Source: Richelia sp. SL_2_1 (lineage in GTDB: Bacteria > Cyanobacteriota > Cyanobacteriia > Cyanobacteriales > Nostocaceae). Taken from it: 39,678 nt of DNA. Position 1 is the first letter of the stretch; the number at the start of each line of letters is the position of its first letter. The translations under genes and the position numbers were made by a program. The notes under the pieces are model-generated. The model had not been told where the DNA came from and ran no database searches. It saw only the letters and a list, made by a program, of their open reading frames with translations. Of the stretch, positions 8,315 to 16,258 are shown in pieces. Location: positions 1 through 39,678 of the forward strand of contig JAAUSO010000053.1 in assembly GCA_012033205.1 (NCBI GenBank), written 5' to 3'.

Positions 8315-8575
8315 ATGTTTAATTCTTCAAAATCGGCTTATCCCAGCCATTCTCAAATGGTAAAAAGCCTTTTTTCAGAAGCATATAAAACTGCAAAGCA
8401 AGGCTTGTGCGGCGATAGAGTTTTAGCAGATAATAAGACTGTAGAAGACAGGCTACAAATATGTTCAACTTGCGAAAAGTTTAATGCAAAAGAGAAACGT
8501 TGTACTGTTTGTGGATGCTTTATGATGGTTAAAGCTAATCTGGAAGCTTCTAATTGTCCGGATGATAAATGGTAA
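8315..8575 (+). CDS. Small zinc-ribbon-like protein (DUF6171-like)
   Basis: An 86-residue protein with cysteines at 50, 53, 63, 66, 68 and 81, in the arrangement CSTC, CTVCGC and a final NCPDDKW. The paired CxxC motifs with CGC and a C-terminal CP...W resemble small phage and bacterial zinc-binding proteins of the DUF6171 type (moderate confidence). The N-terminal half is helical and basic. The Zur-like palindrome just upstream suggests it is made when zinc is scarce, which is unexpected for a protein that probably binds zinc itself. It could be a zinc carrier or a small regulator. It converges on the flavoprotein gene, whose end lies 25 bases away on the other strand. Confidence 0.8.
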   Translation: MFNSSKSAYPSHSQMVKSLFSEAYKTAKQGLCGDRVLADNKTVEDRLQICSTCEKFNAKEKRCTVCGCFMMVKANLEASNCPDDKW

Positions 8576-8599
8576 AAAAATGCATAGATACTTATTTTC

Positions 8600-9838
8600 T
8601 TAAGCTGACTTAGCTTGATTCTGAACAATATTAGATTTAATAATGGCTTTAAGCATTTTCTCACTAGCCATTCTTGCACCTGATAAATTTCGGGCTGTCG
8701 GCCCGATTTGCAAAGCCGCTAAACCACCCATAATAAATAACGAACAACCATGCCAACCCAGGTTATCATCTAAAATAGGTAACCCATTTACTACAGGAAT
8801 CGGATATGCCCCGATAATTTCCTTCAATAAGGGTTCGGAGTTGACATCGAAATAGGTTCCAGTAGATAACCAAATGCGATCGCATTCATATTTTCCATCA
8901 GGAAATTTCACCAACCAATGATTATCTATCCATTGGGCCTTAACTACCTGAGTATTTTCAAGGATTCTCAACTTACCACCACGTACTTGTTGCCGTAGTT
9001 TTATTCCCATTGCAGGTGTCATCGAGCCACCGTTTCTTGCTTGCTGAATCATTGCAAAGCGTTTCGCAAAATCTGGTTCTGCAAAAAATCCTCTGAGATA
9101 TTTTGGTCCTAACCAACCAGCATCCGCATCAAATATTTTTTCTTGCATCTTTCGTCGGATAGATATTTGTACTTCTGCTCCGCGAGATATTGCACCTACC
9201 GCTAAATGTCCGCTTGTCAGCCCTCCACCAATAATCAATACTCTTTCACCAGCTAAATGTAGATTGCGTAAATCTATTGCTTGGGAATGAATAAGCCTGT
9301 CTTGGGGATAGTTTGCATTAATCTGATTTACCCAATCAGGTATTTGTAGTTGACTGCTACCAGTTGCTAATACTACCCGACGAGCCATAATCGATTTTCC
9401 CGAATCCAACCACAGACGAAACCGGGAAAGTAAAGGATTACGTAATGGTTGGATTCTAATTACCTTTTCACTTACAACTATATTCTCTAAATCCCAACGG
9501 CGAATTATATCCTGAGAAAAATTATTAAACAGTCTAGTTCCTGGTAAATCGTAGGGAGGGAAAAATTCATTCCCGCGAGACTCTGCGAATTTACGTAATG
9601 CAAAAGGATTGGGATCGCAATGGTGAACCGCAGGGGAACGTAAATGCGGTATTTCTAATGCTGCAAACTGTTGCTCCCATTGACTCATCCATTTCCCACT
9701 AGGGTCAAATACTGTAATTCTAGGACGGATCTTTTGCCGTTTCTGTAGCAAATGAGTAACTAAAGTAAGAGCGTGAGGTCCAGCACCAATAATTGCTAAG
9801 TCAATTCTTCTCAAAAGGTGTGGTATGTTACTTTCCAT
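8600..9838 (-). CDS. FAD/NAD(P)-binding oxidoreductase, N-hydroxylase-like
   Basis: Flavoprotein of 412 residues related to the SidA/IucD/YdhS group (NAD_binding_9 type). It shows an N-terminal FAD-binding motif IIGAGPHAL (residues 16-24), the W-x-x-Q-F segment after it, and a second dinucleotide fold around VLIIGGGLTSGHLA near residue 210. Members of this wider family include lysine and ornithine N-hydroxylases of siderophore synthesis, but the substrate here cannot be read from sequence. A Zur box ends 15 bases upstream of its start, in the short gap after znuB, so it can be transcribed from its own zinc-controlled promoter as well as from znuCB read-through. A role in making or modifying a metal chelator is a reasonable inference from position alone. 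Confidence 0.8.
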   Translation of the reverse strand: MESNIPHLLRRIDLAIIGAGPHALTLVTHLLQKRQKIRPRITVFDPSGKWMSQWEQQFAALEIPHLRSPAVHHCDPNPFALRKFAESRGNEFFPPYDLPGTRLFNNFSQDIIRRWDLENIVVSEKVIRIQPLRNPLLSRFRLWLDSGKSIMARRVVLATGSSQLQIPDWVNQINANYPQDRLIHSQAIDLRNLHLAGERVLIIGGGLTSGHLAVGAISRGAEVQISIRRKMQEKIFDADAGWLGPKYLRGFFAEPDFAKRFAMIQQARNGGSMTPAMGIKLRQQVRGGKLRILENTQVVKAQWIDNHWLVKFPDGKYECDRIWLSTGTYFDVNSEPLLKEIIGAYPIPVVNGLPILDDNLGWHGCSLFIMGGLAALQIGPTARNLSGARMASEKMLKAIIKSNIVQNQAKSA

Positions 9839-9853
9839 AAATCTTATATATAA

Positions 9854-9868
9854 TGATAATCGTTATCA
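9854..9868. promoter_or_regulatory. Zur box (14 of 15 positions)
   Basis: TGATAATCGTTATCA, one mismatch from the consensus, between the stop of znuB (9877) and the start of the flavoprotein (9838). Confidence 0.8.
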
Positions 9869-9876
9869 TGGTAACA

Positions 9877-10751
9877 TTAGATTTTAGAAAGATGTCTAAC
9901 TTTTTTAGAACTATTTTTCTTTCTTCTCGGACGAGTTAATATACCTTGCGAAGGGCTGAATAATAATGCTAATAAAAATAACCCGCAAATAAATAATACA
10001 ATTGATGCACCCGAAGGCACGTTTTGATAATAGCTAATATATAAACCGCCGACGCTACCAATAATACCTATTACCGAACCTAAATACATCATGTGATGTA
10101 ATTCTTTAACTAATAAATAAGCCGTAACTCCAGGACCTATTAATAAAGAAATTACTAACACTACTCCCACAGCTTGCATACTGGCAATAATTGTTAACGT
10201 AATTGCTGCCGTCAATCCAAATTTAATAATATTTGTCGGCAATCCACTGGCTTGTGCGCCTAATGGGTCAAAGGTGTAAAATAGCAATTCTTTATAACAA
10301 AATTTAACTAAAAATAAGGTAATAAATGTAATAATTAAAGTTCTAAAAACATCTTCTGTTGTCACCCCTAAAATATCGCCAAATAAAAATGATGCAAATC
10401 AACTTTACTTTTCAGTACGCTAATTAGCATAATACCCAACGCTAAAAAACCCGAAAAAACCAAAGCCATTGCAGCATCGATTTTAACCCGAGACTGCGAT
10501 TCTATCCAAGCTATAACAAAAGTACTGAAAGTCCCGCATACAAAAGCACCCAAGAAAATATCAATGCCAAGAAATATTGCGATCGCAATTCCGGGTAAAA
10601 CAGCATGAGCAATTACATCACCAAGTATTCCCTGACGCTGTACTATTAGATAAGAACCAACTACAGAACAAAGAATGCCCAAGCTTGCAGCAATAATTAG
10701 CGCATCTCGCATAAAACCAAAACTAAGCGGTTCCAAAAGCAAATTCAACAT
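9877..10751 (-). pseudogene. znuB: Zinc ABC transporter permease ZnuB, split by a frameshift
   Basis: Inner-membrane subunit of the ZnuABC high-affinity zinc importer (ABC-3 family). The N-terminal part (10368-10751, 127 residues) covers the first membrane helices, including GILGDVIAHAVLPG, typical of this family. It ends in YLAIF and a TAG. The C-terminal part (9877-10365) continues with VTTEDVFRTLIITF and the remaining helices. In the other frame the junction reads HHFLFGDILGVTTEDVF, exactly what the family has, so one base is missing in the run of A residues at 10385-10389 (a T run on the coding strand). Total length would be about 290 residues, normal for ZnuB. It follows znuC by 41 bases. 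Because this gene is important for zinc import, a sequencing error or rescue by slippage must be considered beside true loss. Confidence 0.85.
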
Positions 10752-10792
10752 TATGAATAACTGATAATTGTTTATTGAGAATTGAGAATTGT

Positions 10793-11527
10793 CTAAGCTG
10801 ATTTTTCTTGTCGATTTAAAAATAAAATATTATTGCCATAAGCACGCTGTAAATTTTCGCTTGTAACAACTTCTTTCATTGAACCATCAGCGATAATATG
10901 TTTGTTTAACAATAATAAAGAGTCACATTGAGCTAAGGTTTCACCCAAATCATGGGTAATTAAAATCAAAATTTTGCCATCCCTTCTTAATTCATCAAAA
11001 ATATCAAACATAATATCTTCAGTAGTTTTATCAATTCCCACAAACGGTTCGTCAAAAAATAATAAATCAGCTTGCTGTGCTAGCGCTCTAGCTAAAAATA
11101 CTCGCTGCTGCTGTCCCCCGGATAACTCACCAATTTGACGGGAACGAAATTCCCACATTCCCACTCTGTGCAATGCAGATTTAACTATTTCTTTAGACTT
11201 ATGACTGGGTTTGCGAAACCAACCCGTGGTTACAGTACGAGCCATCATCACCACATTCTGTACCGTAATCGGATAATCCCAATCTACTTGGGTTCTTTGA
11301 GGTACGTAAGCAATGGAGCGTAATTGCTTATGGATGGGACAGTTACAAAATTTAATAGTACCATCTGAAACCGGAATTAAACCTAGTATCGCTTTGACCA
11401 AAGTGCTTTTACCAGCACCATTGGGACCAATGACACCAACCATCTGTCCGGGGAAAACGCGAAAACTGACATCCTCAACAGCCACTACACCCCGGTAATC
11501 CACATCCAAATGCTCTACTTCTAGCAA
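10793..11527 (-). CDS. znuC: Zinc ABC transporter ATPase ZnuC
   Basis: ATP-binding subunit of the zinc importer. All ABC motifs are present: Walker A GPNGAGKST (residues 34-42), a Q-loop in VPQRTQVDWDYP, signature LSGGQQQR, Walker B LLFFDEP and the switch histidine in LILITHDLGE. The VDWDYPITV segment is typical of zinc/manganese importers of this class. 244 residues, normal length. The start is a TTG at 11527 supported by AGGAG seven bases upstream. It is the first gene of a znuC-znuB unit on the minus strand, divergent from znuA, with two Zur-type boxes in the shared intergenic region. Confidence 0.95.
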   Translation of the reverse strand: MLEVEHLDVDYRGVVAVEDVSFRVFPGQMVGVIGPNGAGKSTLVKAILGLIPVSDGTIKFCNCPIHKQLRSIAYVPQRTQVDWDYPITVQNVVMMARTVTTGWFRKPSHKSKEIVKSALHRVGMWEFRSRQIGELSGGQQQRVFLARALAQQADLLFFDEPFVGIDKTTEDIMFDIFDELRRDGKILILITHDLGETLAQCDSLLLLNKHIIADGSMKEVVTSENLQRAYGNNILFLNRQEKSA

Positions 11528-11541
11528 TGATTTCTCCTGTA

Positions 11542-11556
11542 TGATAATGATTATTG
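11542..11556. promoter_or_regulatory. Zur box, weaker (13 of 15), znuC side
   Basis: TGATAATGATTATTG, two mismatches at one end, placed 14 bases before the znuC start codon so that it overlaps the leader next to the ribosome-binding site. Confidence 0.65.
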
Positions 11557-11599
11557 TTAATGTTAAAAATTTACTTCCCTAACTGCAATAGCTGCTGTA

Positions 11600-11614
11600 T
11601 GATAACGATTATCA
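11600..11614. promoter_or_regulatory. Zur box (14 of 15), znuA side
   Basis: TGATAACGATTATCA, one mismatch from consensus, 25 bases before the znuA start. Together with the site at 11542 it can control both divergent znu transcripts. Confidence 0.8.
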
Positions 11615-11639
11615 TTATATTGCATTGTTGTTATAAGTG

Positions 11640-12722
11640 ATGTTTAGAAAATTACCTCTTAATAGCATCTGCTTGCAGCAGCGCTGGGTTCCAATGGGAC
11701 AGGCTTGCGTGAATGCTGTCGCGACATTAACATTTGCTATTGGCTTAATTAGCTGCGGTGAAACCCCATCCGTTAATTCCAACACTGAGACCACAGAAAA
11801 TACTGCTACGAACACTAGCACCACAACCGGAGAACGTCCTTTAGTAGTGGCAACTACAAGCATACTTTGTGACTTAACCAAACAAGTTGCGGCTCAAACC
11901 GTTGACTTGAAATGTTTGGTAGGTGCAGGAGCAGACCCCCATACCTATCAGCCGAAACCAGAAGACCGTAAAGCCATCGAGCAGGCTAATTTGGTTTTGT
12001 ACGGTGGTTATAATTTTGAACCCAGCATTATTAAGTTAGTTCAAGCTAGCACTAATACAGCTCCAAAAGTTGCGGTACATGAAGTTGCAGTACCCAAACC
12101 GATTATTGGGGAAGAACACGACCACGACCATGGGGGAGAACACTCTGAGGAAGAAAAACACTCAGAAGAAAAAGCTCCAGACCCCCACGTATGGCATAAT
12201 CCTCAAAATGGGGTTCAGATGGTGGAGGCTATTCGTAGTAATTTAGAGAAAGTTGCTCCGAACAATGCAGAGTTATATGCAGCCAATACCCAAAAAGTAA
12301 CCGAGGAAATCAAACAAATAGATAGCTGGATTAAACAAAATATAGCGACAATACCTGCTAATCAGCGTAAATTAGTCACCACTCACGATGCTTTAGGTTA
12401 CTATACCCAAGCTTATAACATTAATTATGAAGGTGCGATAGAAGGTTTGAGTACTGAAGCTGAGCCAACAGCAGCGAGAATTGCTGAACTTTCAAAAGAA
12501 ATTAAACAAGAGAAAGTACCGACAATTTTTGCTGAGAGTACCCATAGTTCTAAACTGATTGAAAGAGTTGCTCAAGAAGCGAATGTGAAAGTTTCTCCAG
12601 AAAAACTATATGCTGATGGGTTGGGGGAACCGGGAACGGATGCCGATACTTATCAAAAAATGTTGATTGCTAATACTAAAGCTATTGTTGATGGTTTGGG
12701 AGGTAAATACACGGCTTTCTAA
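11640..12722 (+). CDS. znuA: Zinc ABC transporter substrate-binding lipoprotein ZnuA
   Basis: Periplasmic zinc-binding protein (cluster A-I) that feeds ZnuBC. ATG at 11640 is preferred over the adjacent GTG at 11637. The N-terminus is long, with a lipobox GLISC and the lipid-attachment cysteine at about residue 39; a shorter start at the ATG 11694 would give a more usual signal. Zinc-ligand regions are all visible: GADPHTYQP (His near 101), DPHVWHNP (His near 183), TTHDALGYY and the late FAESTHSSK. Between the first two is the charged loop typical of zinc-specific members, rich in His, Asp and Glu (residues 158-179, starting EEHDHDHGGEH). 360 residues. Divergent from znuC, with a Zur box just upstream. 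Confidence 0.95.
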   Translation: MFRKLPLNSICLQQRWVPMGQACVNAVATLTFAIGLISCGETPSVNSNTETTENTATNTSTTTGERPLVVATTSILCDLTKQVAAQTVDLKCLVGAGADPHTYQPKPEDRKAIEQANLVLYGGYNFEPSIIKLVQASTNTAPKVAVHEVAVPKPIIGEEHDHDHGGEHSEEEKHSEEKAPDPHVWHNPQNGVQMVEAIRSNLEKVAPNNAELYAANTQKVTEEIKQIDSWIKQNIATIPANQRKLVTTHDALGYYTQAYNINYEGAIEGLSTEAEPTAARIAELSKEIKQEKVPTIFAESTHSSKLIERVAQEANVKVSPEKLYADGLGEPGTDADTYQKMLIANTKAIVDGLGGKYTAF

Positions 12723-12785
12723 TAATATTTGCAAGGCGGTATATTGTCGTTTTCCAATATCTGTTTTATTCGTAATCAAGCAATT

Positions 12786-13068
12786 AATAGTTAATACAGT
12801 TTCACCATTAGACAATATATCCACTCTTGCAGATACTCCCTTCAGTGCCGATTCCTATCGTATCCAAGCATCATTAGGAATCAGTAAAAACTTGGTATTA
12901 GGTGGTTGGGCTGGCTATACTAATGCTCGTAATTTAACTACATCAGCGGCTTTTCCAGACCGTGGAGAAGCAGAAACATGGAACTGGGCTGTAACTTTAG
13001 GATTACCAGATTTGGGTAAAAAAGGTAACTTGGCCCCCATTGAAACCGACAATGATTGCTCGGTGTAG
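12786..13068 (+). pseudogene. Fragment of an OprB/SLH-type porin
   Basis: The reading frame contains ADSYRIQASLGISKN, LVLGGWAGYTNARNL and ETWNWAVTLGLPDLG, which match a conserved stretch late in cyanobacterial 'iron uptake porins' (SLH plus OprB family), outer-membrane proteins of about 550 residues. Both the front part and the C-terminal barrel strands are missing; the frame ends early at 13068. It is open upstream into the end of znuA, but only the part from about 12790 resembles a porin. Some porins of this family are zinc-responsive in cyanobacteria, so a once-functional zinc porin downstream of znuA is plausible. Confidence 0.65.
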
Positions 13069-13079
13069 CAGTATTAGTA

Positions 13080-14579
13080 TTAATCTGTTAGCAATCTAGC
13101 TTTACGAAAAATAAATGTAATTATAGTTTCTTGTCGAGAAATAATATCTGCTGTCACTTCCATTCCCGGCTGAAGGGGATACTTTTGAGAATCTTTTTCT
13201 ATGTATGTTTTTATCGGTTCGATACTTACTTCATAGTAAGGTGTGACCGTACTATTGTCATTGGTTAGTGTTGCAATGGTATCGGCTGATATGGCTCTCA
13301 CAGCACCACTAAGCGTACCGTAATCGGGGTATGGATAAGAAGAAATGCGTAATTCTACTTTACCTTGAGTACAATCTTTGACTAATAAATTATTGCAAAC
13401 TTGTACTTTACTAATATCTTGAGCAGCAACGCGGGCTTTGATAATTATCGGCGCTTTGCTCGGTGCTATTTGAGCTACAGCATCCCCAGCACTCACCACT
13501 TGACCGGAGTTTCGTAGTTCAAGTTTCAAGATAGTTCCGGCTTCTGTTGTCCGAATAATGGTTTTTTCCAATTCATTTTCAATTTTTTTTAGCTCTTTTT
13601 GAGCGTTGTAAATTTGGTTTTGCAGTTCGGCTTGCTGTTGCAGTAAACTTTCTTTTTCTTGCTTTAACTTTGCCAAACTTACTACTTGTGTGGCACTCTC
13701 TTGAGCAATTTTCTCCTTTGCAATTGATATTACAGCATTGCTAGGGTTTAACATTGCTAATGCTCGCTTTTGTCTAGCATAAGTTGCTGCGATCGCTTTT
13801 TGTTGTCTTTGTACCACTTGTCTGTAACTTTCCACAGTCGCTTTTTGAGACTCCAAAACTTGCTGTTGTTGCGTCACTGCTAACTGTATTTCTTCTAATT
13901 GATTTTGAGAAATCGAGCCAGATTGAGCTATGGCTTGGTAACGATTGCGTTTGGCGATCGCAGCTTGTAATGCGGCTTGGGTGGCTTTTAATTGTGCTTG
14001 AGTTGACTTCAACTCTGCTTGAGCTTTTTGCAATTCATCTTGGGCAATTTTTATATTGGCTGTGGCTTCTTGCACATCGCTAGTTGCAGTTTCTTGCTTT
14101 TGCTCATATTCCTGTTGTGTATTCACAAGTTCTGCATTCGCTGAAGCTACAGCACGATTAGAACGATTAGTCTCTGCGGCTGTTTGACTGTCTAAGGTAC
14201 GAATTTGGGCATTTAGTTGCATTAATTGCTGTTGGTTTTGTTGGATATTTCCCAAAATTTGACTTTTTTTGGTTTGTAACTCCCAAGCATTAAGAGTGGC
14301 GATCGCATCTCCTGATTTGACTTCCTGATTTTCTTTGACTGCAATCCGTTCTACTGTTCCGGCGGTAGTTGCTTGGACAATACGCACTTCCCCCGATGGG
14401 CGAACTGCACCGCTAGTTCTCACTGTGACCGGATATTGAATCACAGCCGCTAGCAGCATTCCCACCGCCACGGTTGCAAATAAAAATAACCCCCCGCAAG
14501 TTTCCCAAGCACTGATGGGAGGAAGAAATTCGTTACTTTGTACTGGACGCAGGGAGTCGGGGTTACTTTCATTAAGCAT
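13080..14579 (-). CDS. HlyD-family periplasmic adaptor (type I / bacteriocin export)
   Basis: Membrane-fusion protein that links an inner-membrane ABC exporter to the outer membrane. It has a short cytoplasmic N-terminus, one membrane segment (about residues 30-50, FLFATVAVGMLLAAVIQYPV), a first half lipoyl/barrel segment (VQATTAGTVERIAVKENQEV), a very long Gln/Ala/Glu-rich coiled coil (about 105-345), the second half motif (RTTEAGTILKLELRNSGQVV), and a C-terminal beta domain ending near PLQPGMEVTADIISRQETII, which is typical of HlyD. 499 residues, normal for cyanobacterial adaptors paired with C39-peptidase ABC exporters. It is divergent from the lanthipeptide precursor 245 bases away, and the Zur-like box in that gap might serve both. 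The matching ABC exporter is only a fragment (15310-16005). Confidence 0.9.
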   Translation of the reverse strand: MLNESNPDSLRPVQSNEFLPPISAWETCGGLFLFATVAVGMLLAAVIQYPVTVRTSGAVRPSGEVRIVQATTAGTVERIAVKENQEVKSGDAIATLNAWELQTKKSQILGNIQQNQQQLMQLNAQIRTLDSQTAAETNRSNRAVASANAELVNTQQEYEQKQETATSDVQEATANIKIAQDELQKAQAELKSTQAQLKATQAALQAAIAKRNRYQAIAQSGSISQNQLEEIQLAVTQQQQVLESQKATVESYRQVVQRQQKAIAATYARQKRALAMLNPSNAVISIAKEKIAQESATQVVSLAKLKQEKESLLQQQAELQNQIYNAQKELKKIENELEKTIIRTTEAGTILKLELRNSGQVVSAGDAVAQIAPSKAPIIIKARVAAQDISKVQVCNNLLVKDCTQGKVELRISSYPYPDYGTLSGAVRAISADTIATLTNDNSTVTPYYEVSIEPIKTYIEKDSQKYPLQPGMEVTADIISRQETIITFIFRKARLLTD

Positions 14580-14746
14580 AACTAAATACCAATTTTTAAT
14601 TTGTAATTTAAAAAGTCAAATATGGTCTAGATTATAGGGTTTGAATGTGTTGCCAGATTTTAGATAAAAGGTATCTCCCTTTCTGTCTTCTGCTTTTTTT
14701 AAGCTAAAAAGCAGCAAAACGCTCTAATTTTAATTTTTGTAAATTT

Positions 14747-14780
14747 TGATAATCATAATCATTCTTATCATCTGTATAAT
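14747..14780 (+). promoter_or_regulatory. Zur-like box overlapping the promoter of the lanthipeptide precursor
   Basis: TGATAATCATAATCA (14747-14761) has one mismatch to the Zur consensus. A perfect -10 element TATAAT follows at 14775-14780, so the box covers the -35 region, an ideal place for repression. The precursor ATG is 44 bases beyond the -10. Confidence 0.7.
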
Positions 14781-14824
14781 CTTGACGGTTATTAAGTAAG
14801 CTTTTTTACTTGGAGGTAAATACC

Positions 14825-15052
14825 ATGTCGAATTTGGATATCGTCCGTGCTTGGAAAGATGAAGAGTATCGTGCTAGTCTCAGCCCCGAGCAAAAGGCAC
14901 AACTACCAGAAAACCCAGCTGGGTTAATTGAACTGACAAATGACGATATGTCTTCGTTAGGAGGTGGACTTGTGGCCGACCCAACCCATACCAAAACTTG
15001 TAAACATTGTTGCCCGAAAAACTATGAGACTAGTATTGACTTAGCCAGCTAA
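14825..15052 (+). CDS. Mersacidin/lichenicidin-type lanthipeptide precursor
   Basis: A 75-residue RiPP precursor. The start at ATG 14825 has GGAGG eight bases upstream. The leader (MSNLDIVRAWKDEEYRASLS, then PEQKAQLPENPAGLIELTND) closely follows the type-2 lantibiotic leader of the mersacidin/lichenicidin family and ends in a double-glycine site, SSLGGG. The core that remains, about 27-28 residues, has cysteines at 59, 62 and 63, histidines at 55 and 61, and Thr/Ser residues before and after (THTKTCKHCCPKNYETS). A LanM synthetase would dehydrate Thr/Ser and form thioether rings; none is present here. A double-glycine leader is removed by C39-peptidase ABC exporters, and a HlyD adaptor is adjacent. 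The upstream Zur-like box suggests production in zinc deficiency. A weak stem with T5 near 15065-15116 may end the transcript. Confidence 0.85.
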   Translation: MSNLDIVRAWKDEEYRASLSPEQKAQLPENPAGLIELTNDDMSSLGGGLVADPTHTKTCKHCCPKNYETSIDLAS

Positions 15053-15127
15053 ACGATCGGTAACTGGGGACTAAGGCTGGGTTTTAATCCATATACCTAA
15101 TCCCCAATCCTTTTTACTGTATAGAGA

Positions 15128-15307
15128 TTACTTTAGTGGTTTGGTGTAATTTCGTTTACGCTTAACTACTAAGCTAGTTCCCAAAACACCAAAGGCGAAT
15201 AAACTCCCAAATGTTGTGGTTGGTTCAGGTACTTTCGTTGCCACAAACCCATGCTTGACACCCTCAGCATCAAAGTAATAACCAGCAATCTTCCCAGAAT
15301 CATTTAA
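15128..15307 (-). pseudogene. C-terminal fragment of a PEP-CTERM protein
   Basis: Read on the minus strand this gives about 59 residues: LNDSGKIAGYYFDAEGVKHG (a HAF-type repeat), then a PEP-CTERM tail with VPEPTTT, a hydrophobic helix FGSLFAFGVLGTSLVV and the basic end KRKRNY. PEP-CTERM tails direct exported proteins to exosortase-type sorting. The 5' part is missing: the coding sequence stops at about 15307, exactly where the ABC-exporter fragment of the other strand begins. A deletion or rearrangement therefore joined the two broken genes. Confidence 0.7.
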
Positions 15308-15309
15308 CC

Positions 15310-16005
15310 TCTCCGTTTTTAATTCAAGTTCTTACCGATGATGTCTTGATTCGCCGCGATCGCCAATTGTTAACTAGTGTAATCATAGCTGTTTTAACAT
15401 TCAACTTCATTAGTAGCGGGCTGCGATATGTGCAATCAAATTTAATTGCCCATTTTGCTCAACGTTTAGAATTAGATATGATTTTAGAATTTGGTAGAAC
15501 CATTTTACGTTTACCACTTCCCTATTATGAAGCTCGTCGCAGTGGTGAAGTTGTCAGCAGAGTCCGCGATATTCAAGAAATCAATCAGTTAATTTCGCAA
15601 GTTGGGGTAACTTTACCAAGTCAATTTTTTATTGCCATAGTTTCCCTAGGTTTTATGTGCTTTTATAGTTGGAAACTCACCGCAGTCCCAATCGTAATAG
15701 CTGGAGTACTAGCAGTAGCGACTCTAGGTTTCTTACCAAGTATCCGCAAAAAAATTCAAAATGTTTTAGTAATAGGTAGTGAAAATCAAGCTGTATTAGT
15801 AGAAACTTTTAAAGGTGCGATCGTTCTTAAAACTACTAACTCGGCTTCCTATTTTTGGGAAGAATTACAAAGTCGTTATGGACAACTTGCCCATGCTAGT
15901 TTTCGGGCAACGCAAATGGCAATTATCAATAATAACTTTTCCAGTTTCTTATTTAATACTGGGAAAATTGCTTTGCTGTGGTTTGGGAGTTTATTAGTCA
16001 TCTAA
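15310..16005 (+). pseudogene. Fragment of a peptidase-containing (C39) ABC exporter: membrane domain only
   Basis: The frame is open from about 15310 (SPFLIQVLTDDVLIRRDRQL) and reads as the transmembrane domain of bacteriocin/type I secretion ABC exporters: FISSGLRYVQSNLIAHFAQR, then LPLPYYEARRSGEVVSRVRD, the coupling region, and helices up to KIALLWFGSLLVI. The N-terminal C39 peptidase is missing because of the junction at about 15308. The nucleotide-binding domain is missing because a TAA comes early, at 16003. About 230 of roughly 700-1000 residues remain, so it cannot export anything alone. It is likely the former partner of the HlyD protein at 13080-14579 and would have cleaved double-glycine leaders such as that of the nearby precursor. 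Confidence 0.8.
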
Positions 16006-16060
16006 ATTTTTTAAATCCTTGAGATGCAATGTATTTAAACTGTATCCGTATACCCAATGC

Positions 16061-16258
16061 CTATTGCTTTTGACATCGCAAGCACTTACTTGCAACTCCA
16101 TTGCATTTTTCCCCATATTTAGGACATCCGGTAGCATAAGTCTCTCGTTCCGATATCTCTCGACAGTATTGACAGATGAAGTTATAGACCCTCGTATGGA
16201 TAATACGATCGTGTGCTTTGACATTATATTCCCGGACGTGAATTTTCTTGCTTGGCAT
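16061..16258 (-). CDS. Small putative zinc-finger protein, C-terminus altered
   Basis: A 65-residue protein beginning [20 protein letters not shown] and containing [14 protein letters not shown], followed by three more cysteines and CLRCQ at the end. It resembles small cyanobacterial proteins with two CxxC pairs in the order HTRVYxFxCQxC...RETY. The last dozen codons overlap a palindromic repeat (16076-16095), so the normal C-terminus seems to have been replaced by repeat sequence. A Zur-type box lies 148 bases upstream at 16406-16420 in suitable position. Function unknown; it may be partly decayed. Confidence 0.55.
   Translation of the reverse strand: MPSKKIHVREYNVKAHDRIIHTRVYNFICQYCREISERETYATGCPKYGEKCNGVASKCLRCQKQ
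16076..16095. repeat. Short palindromic repeat, copy 1
   Basis: TCGCAAGCACTTACTTGCAA forms an imperfect hairpin. A related copy with the same flanking GCTTTT and ACTCCAT lies at 38857-38876. Confidence 0.55.

Noticed and set aside
12667-12785. Extension of the porin fragment upstream into znuA
   Set aside because: This part overlaps znuA in another frame and does not resemble a porin.
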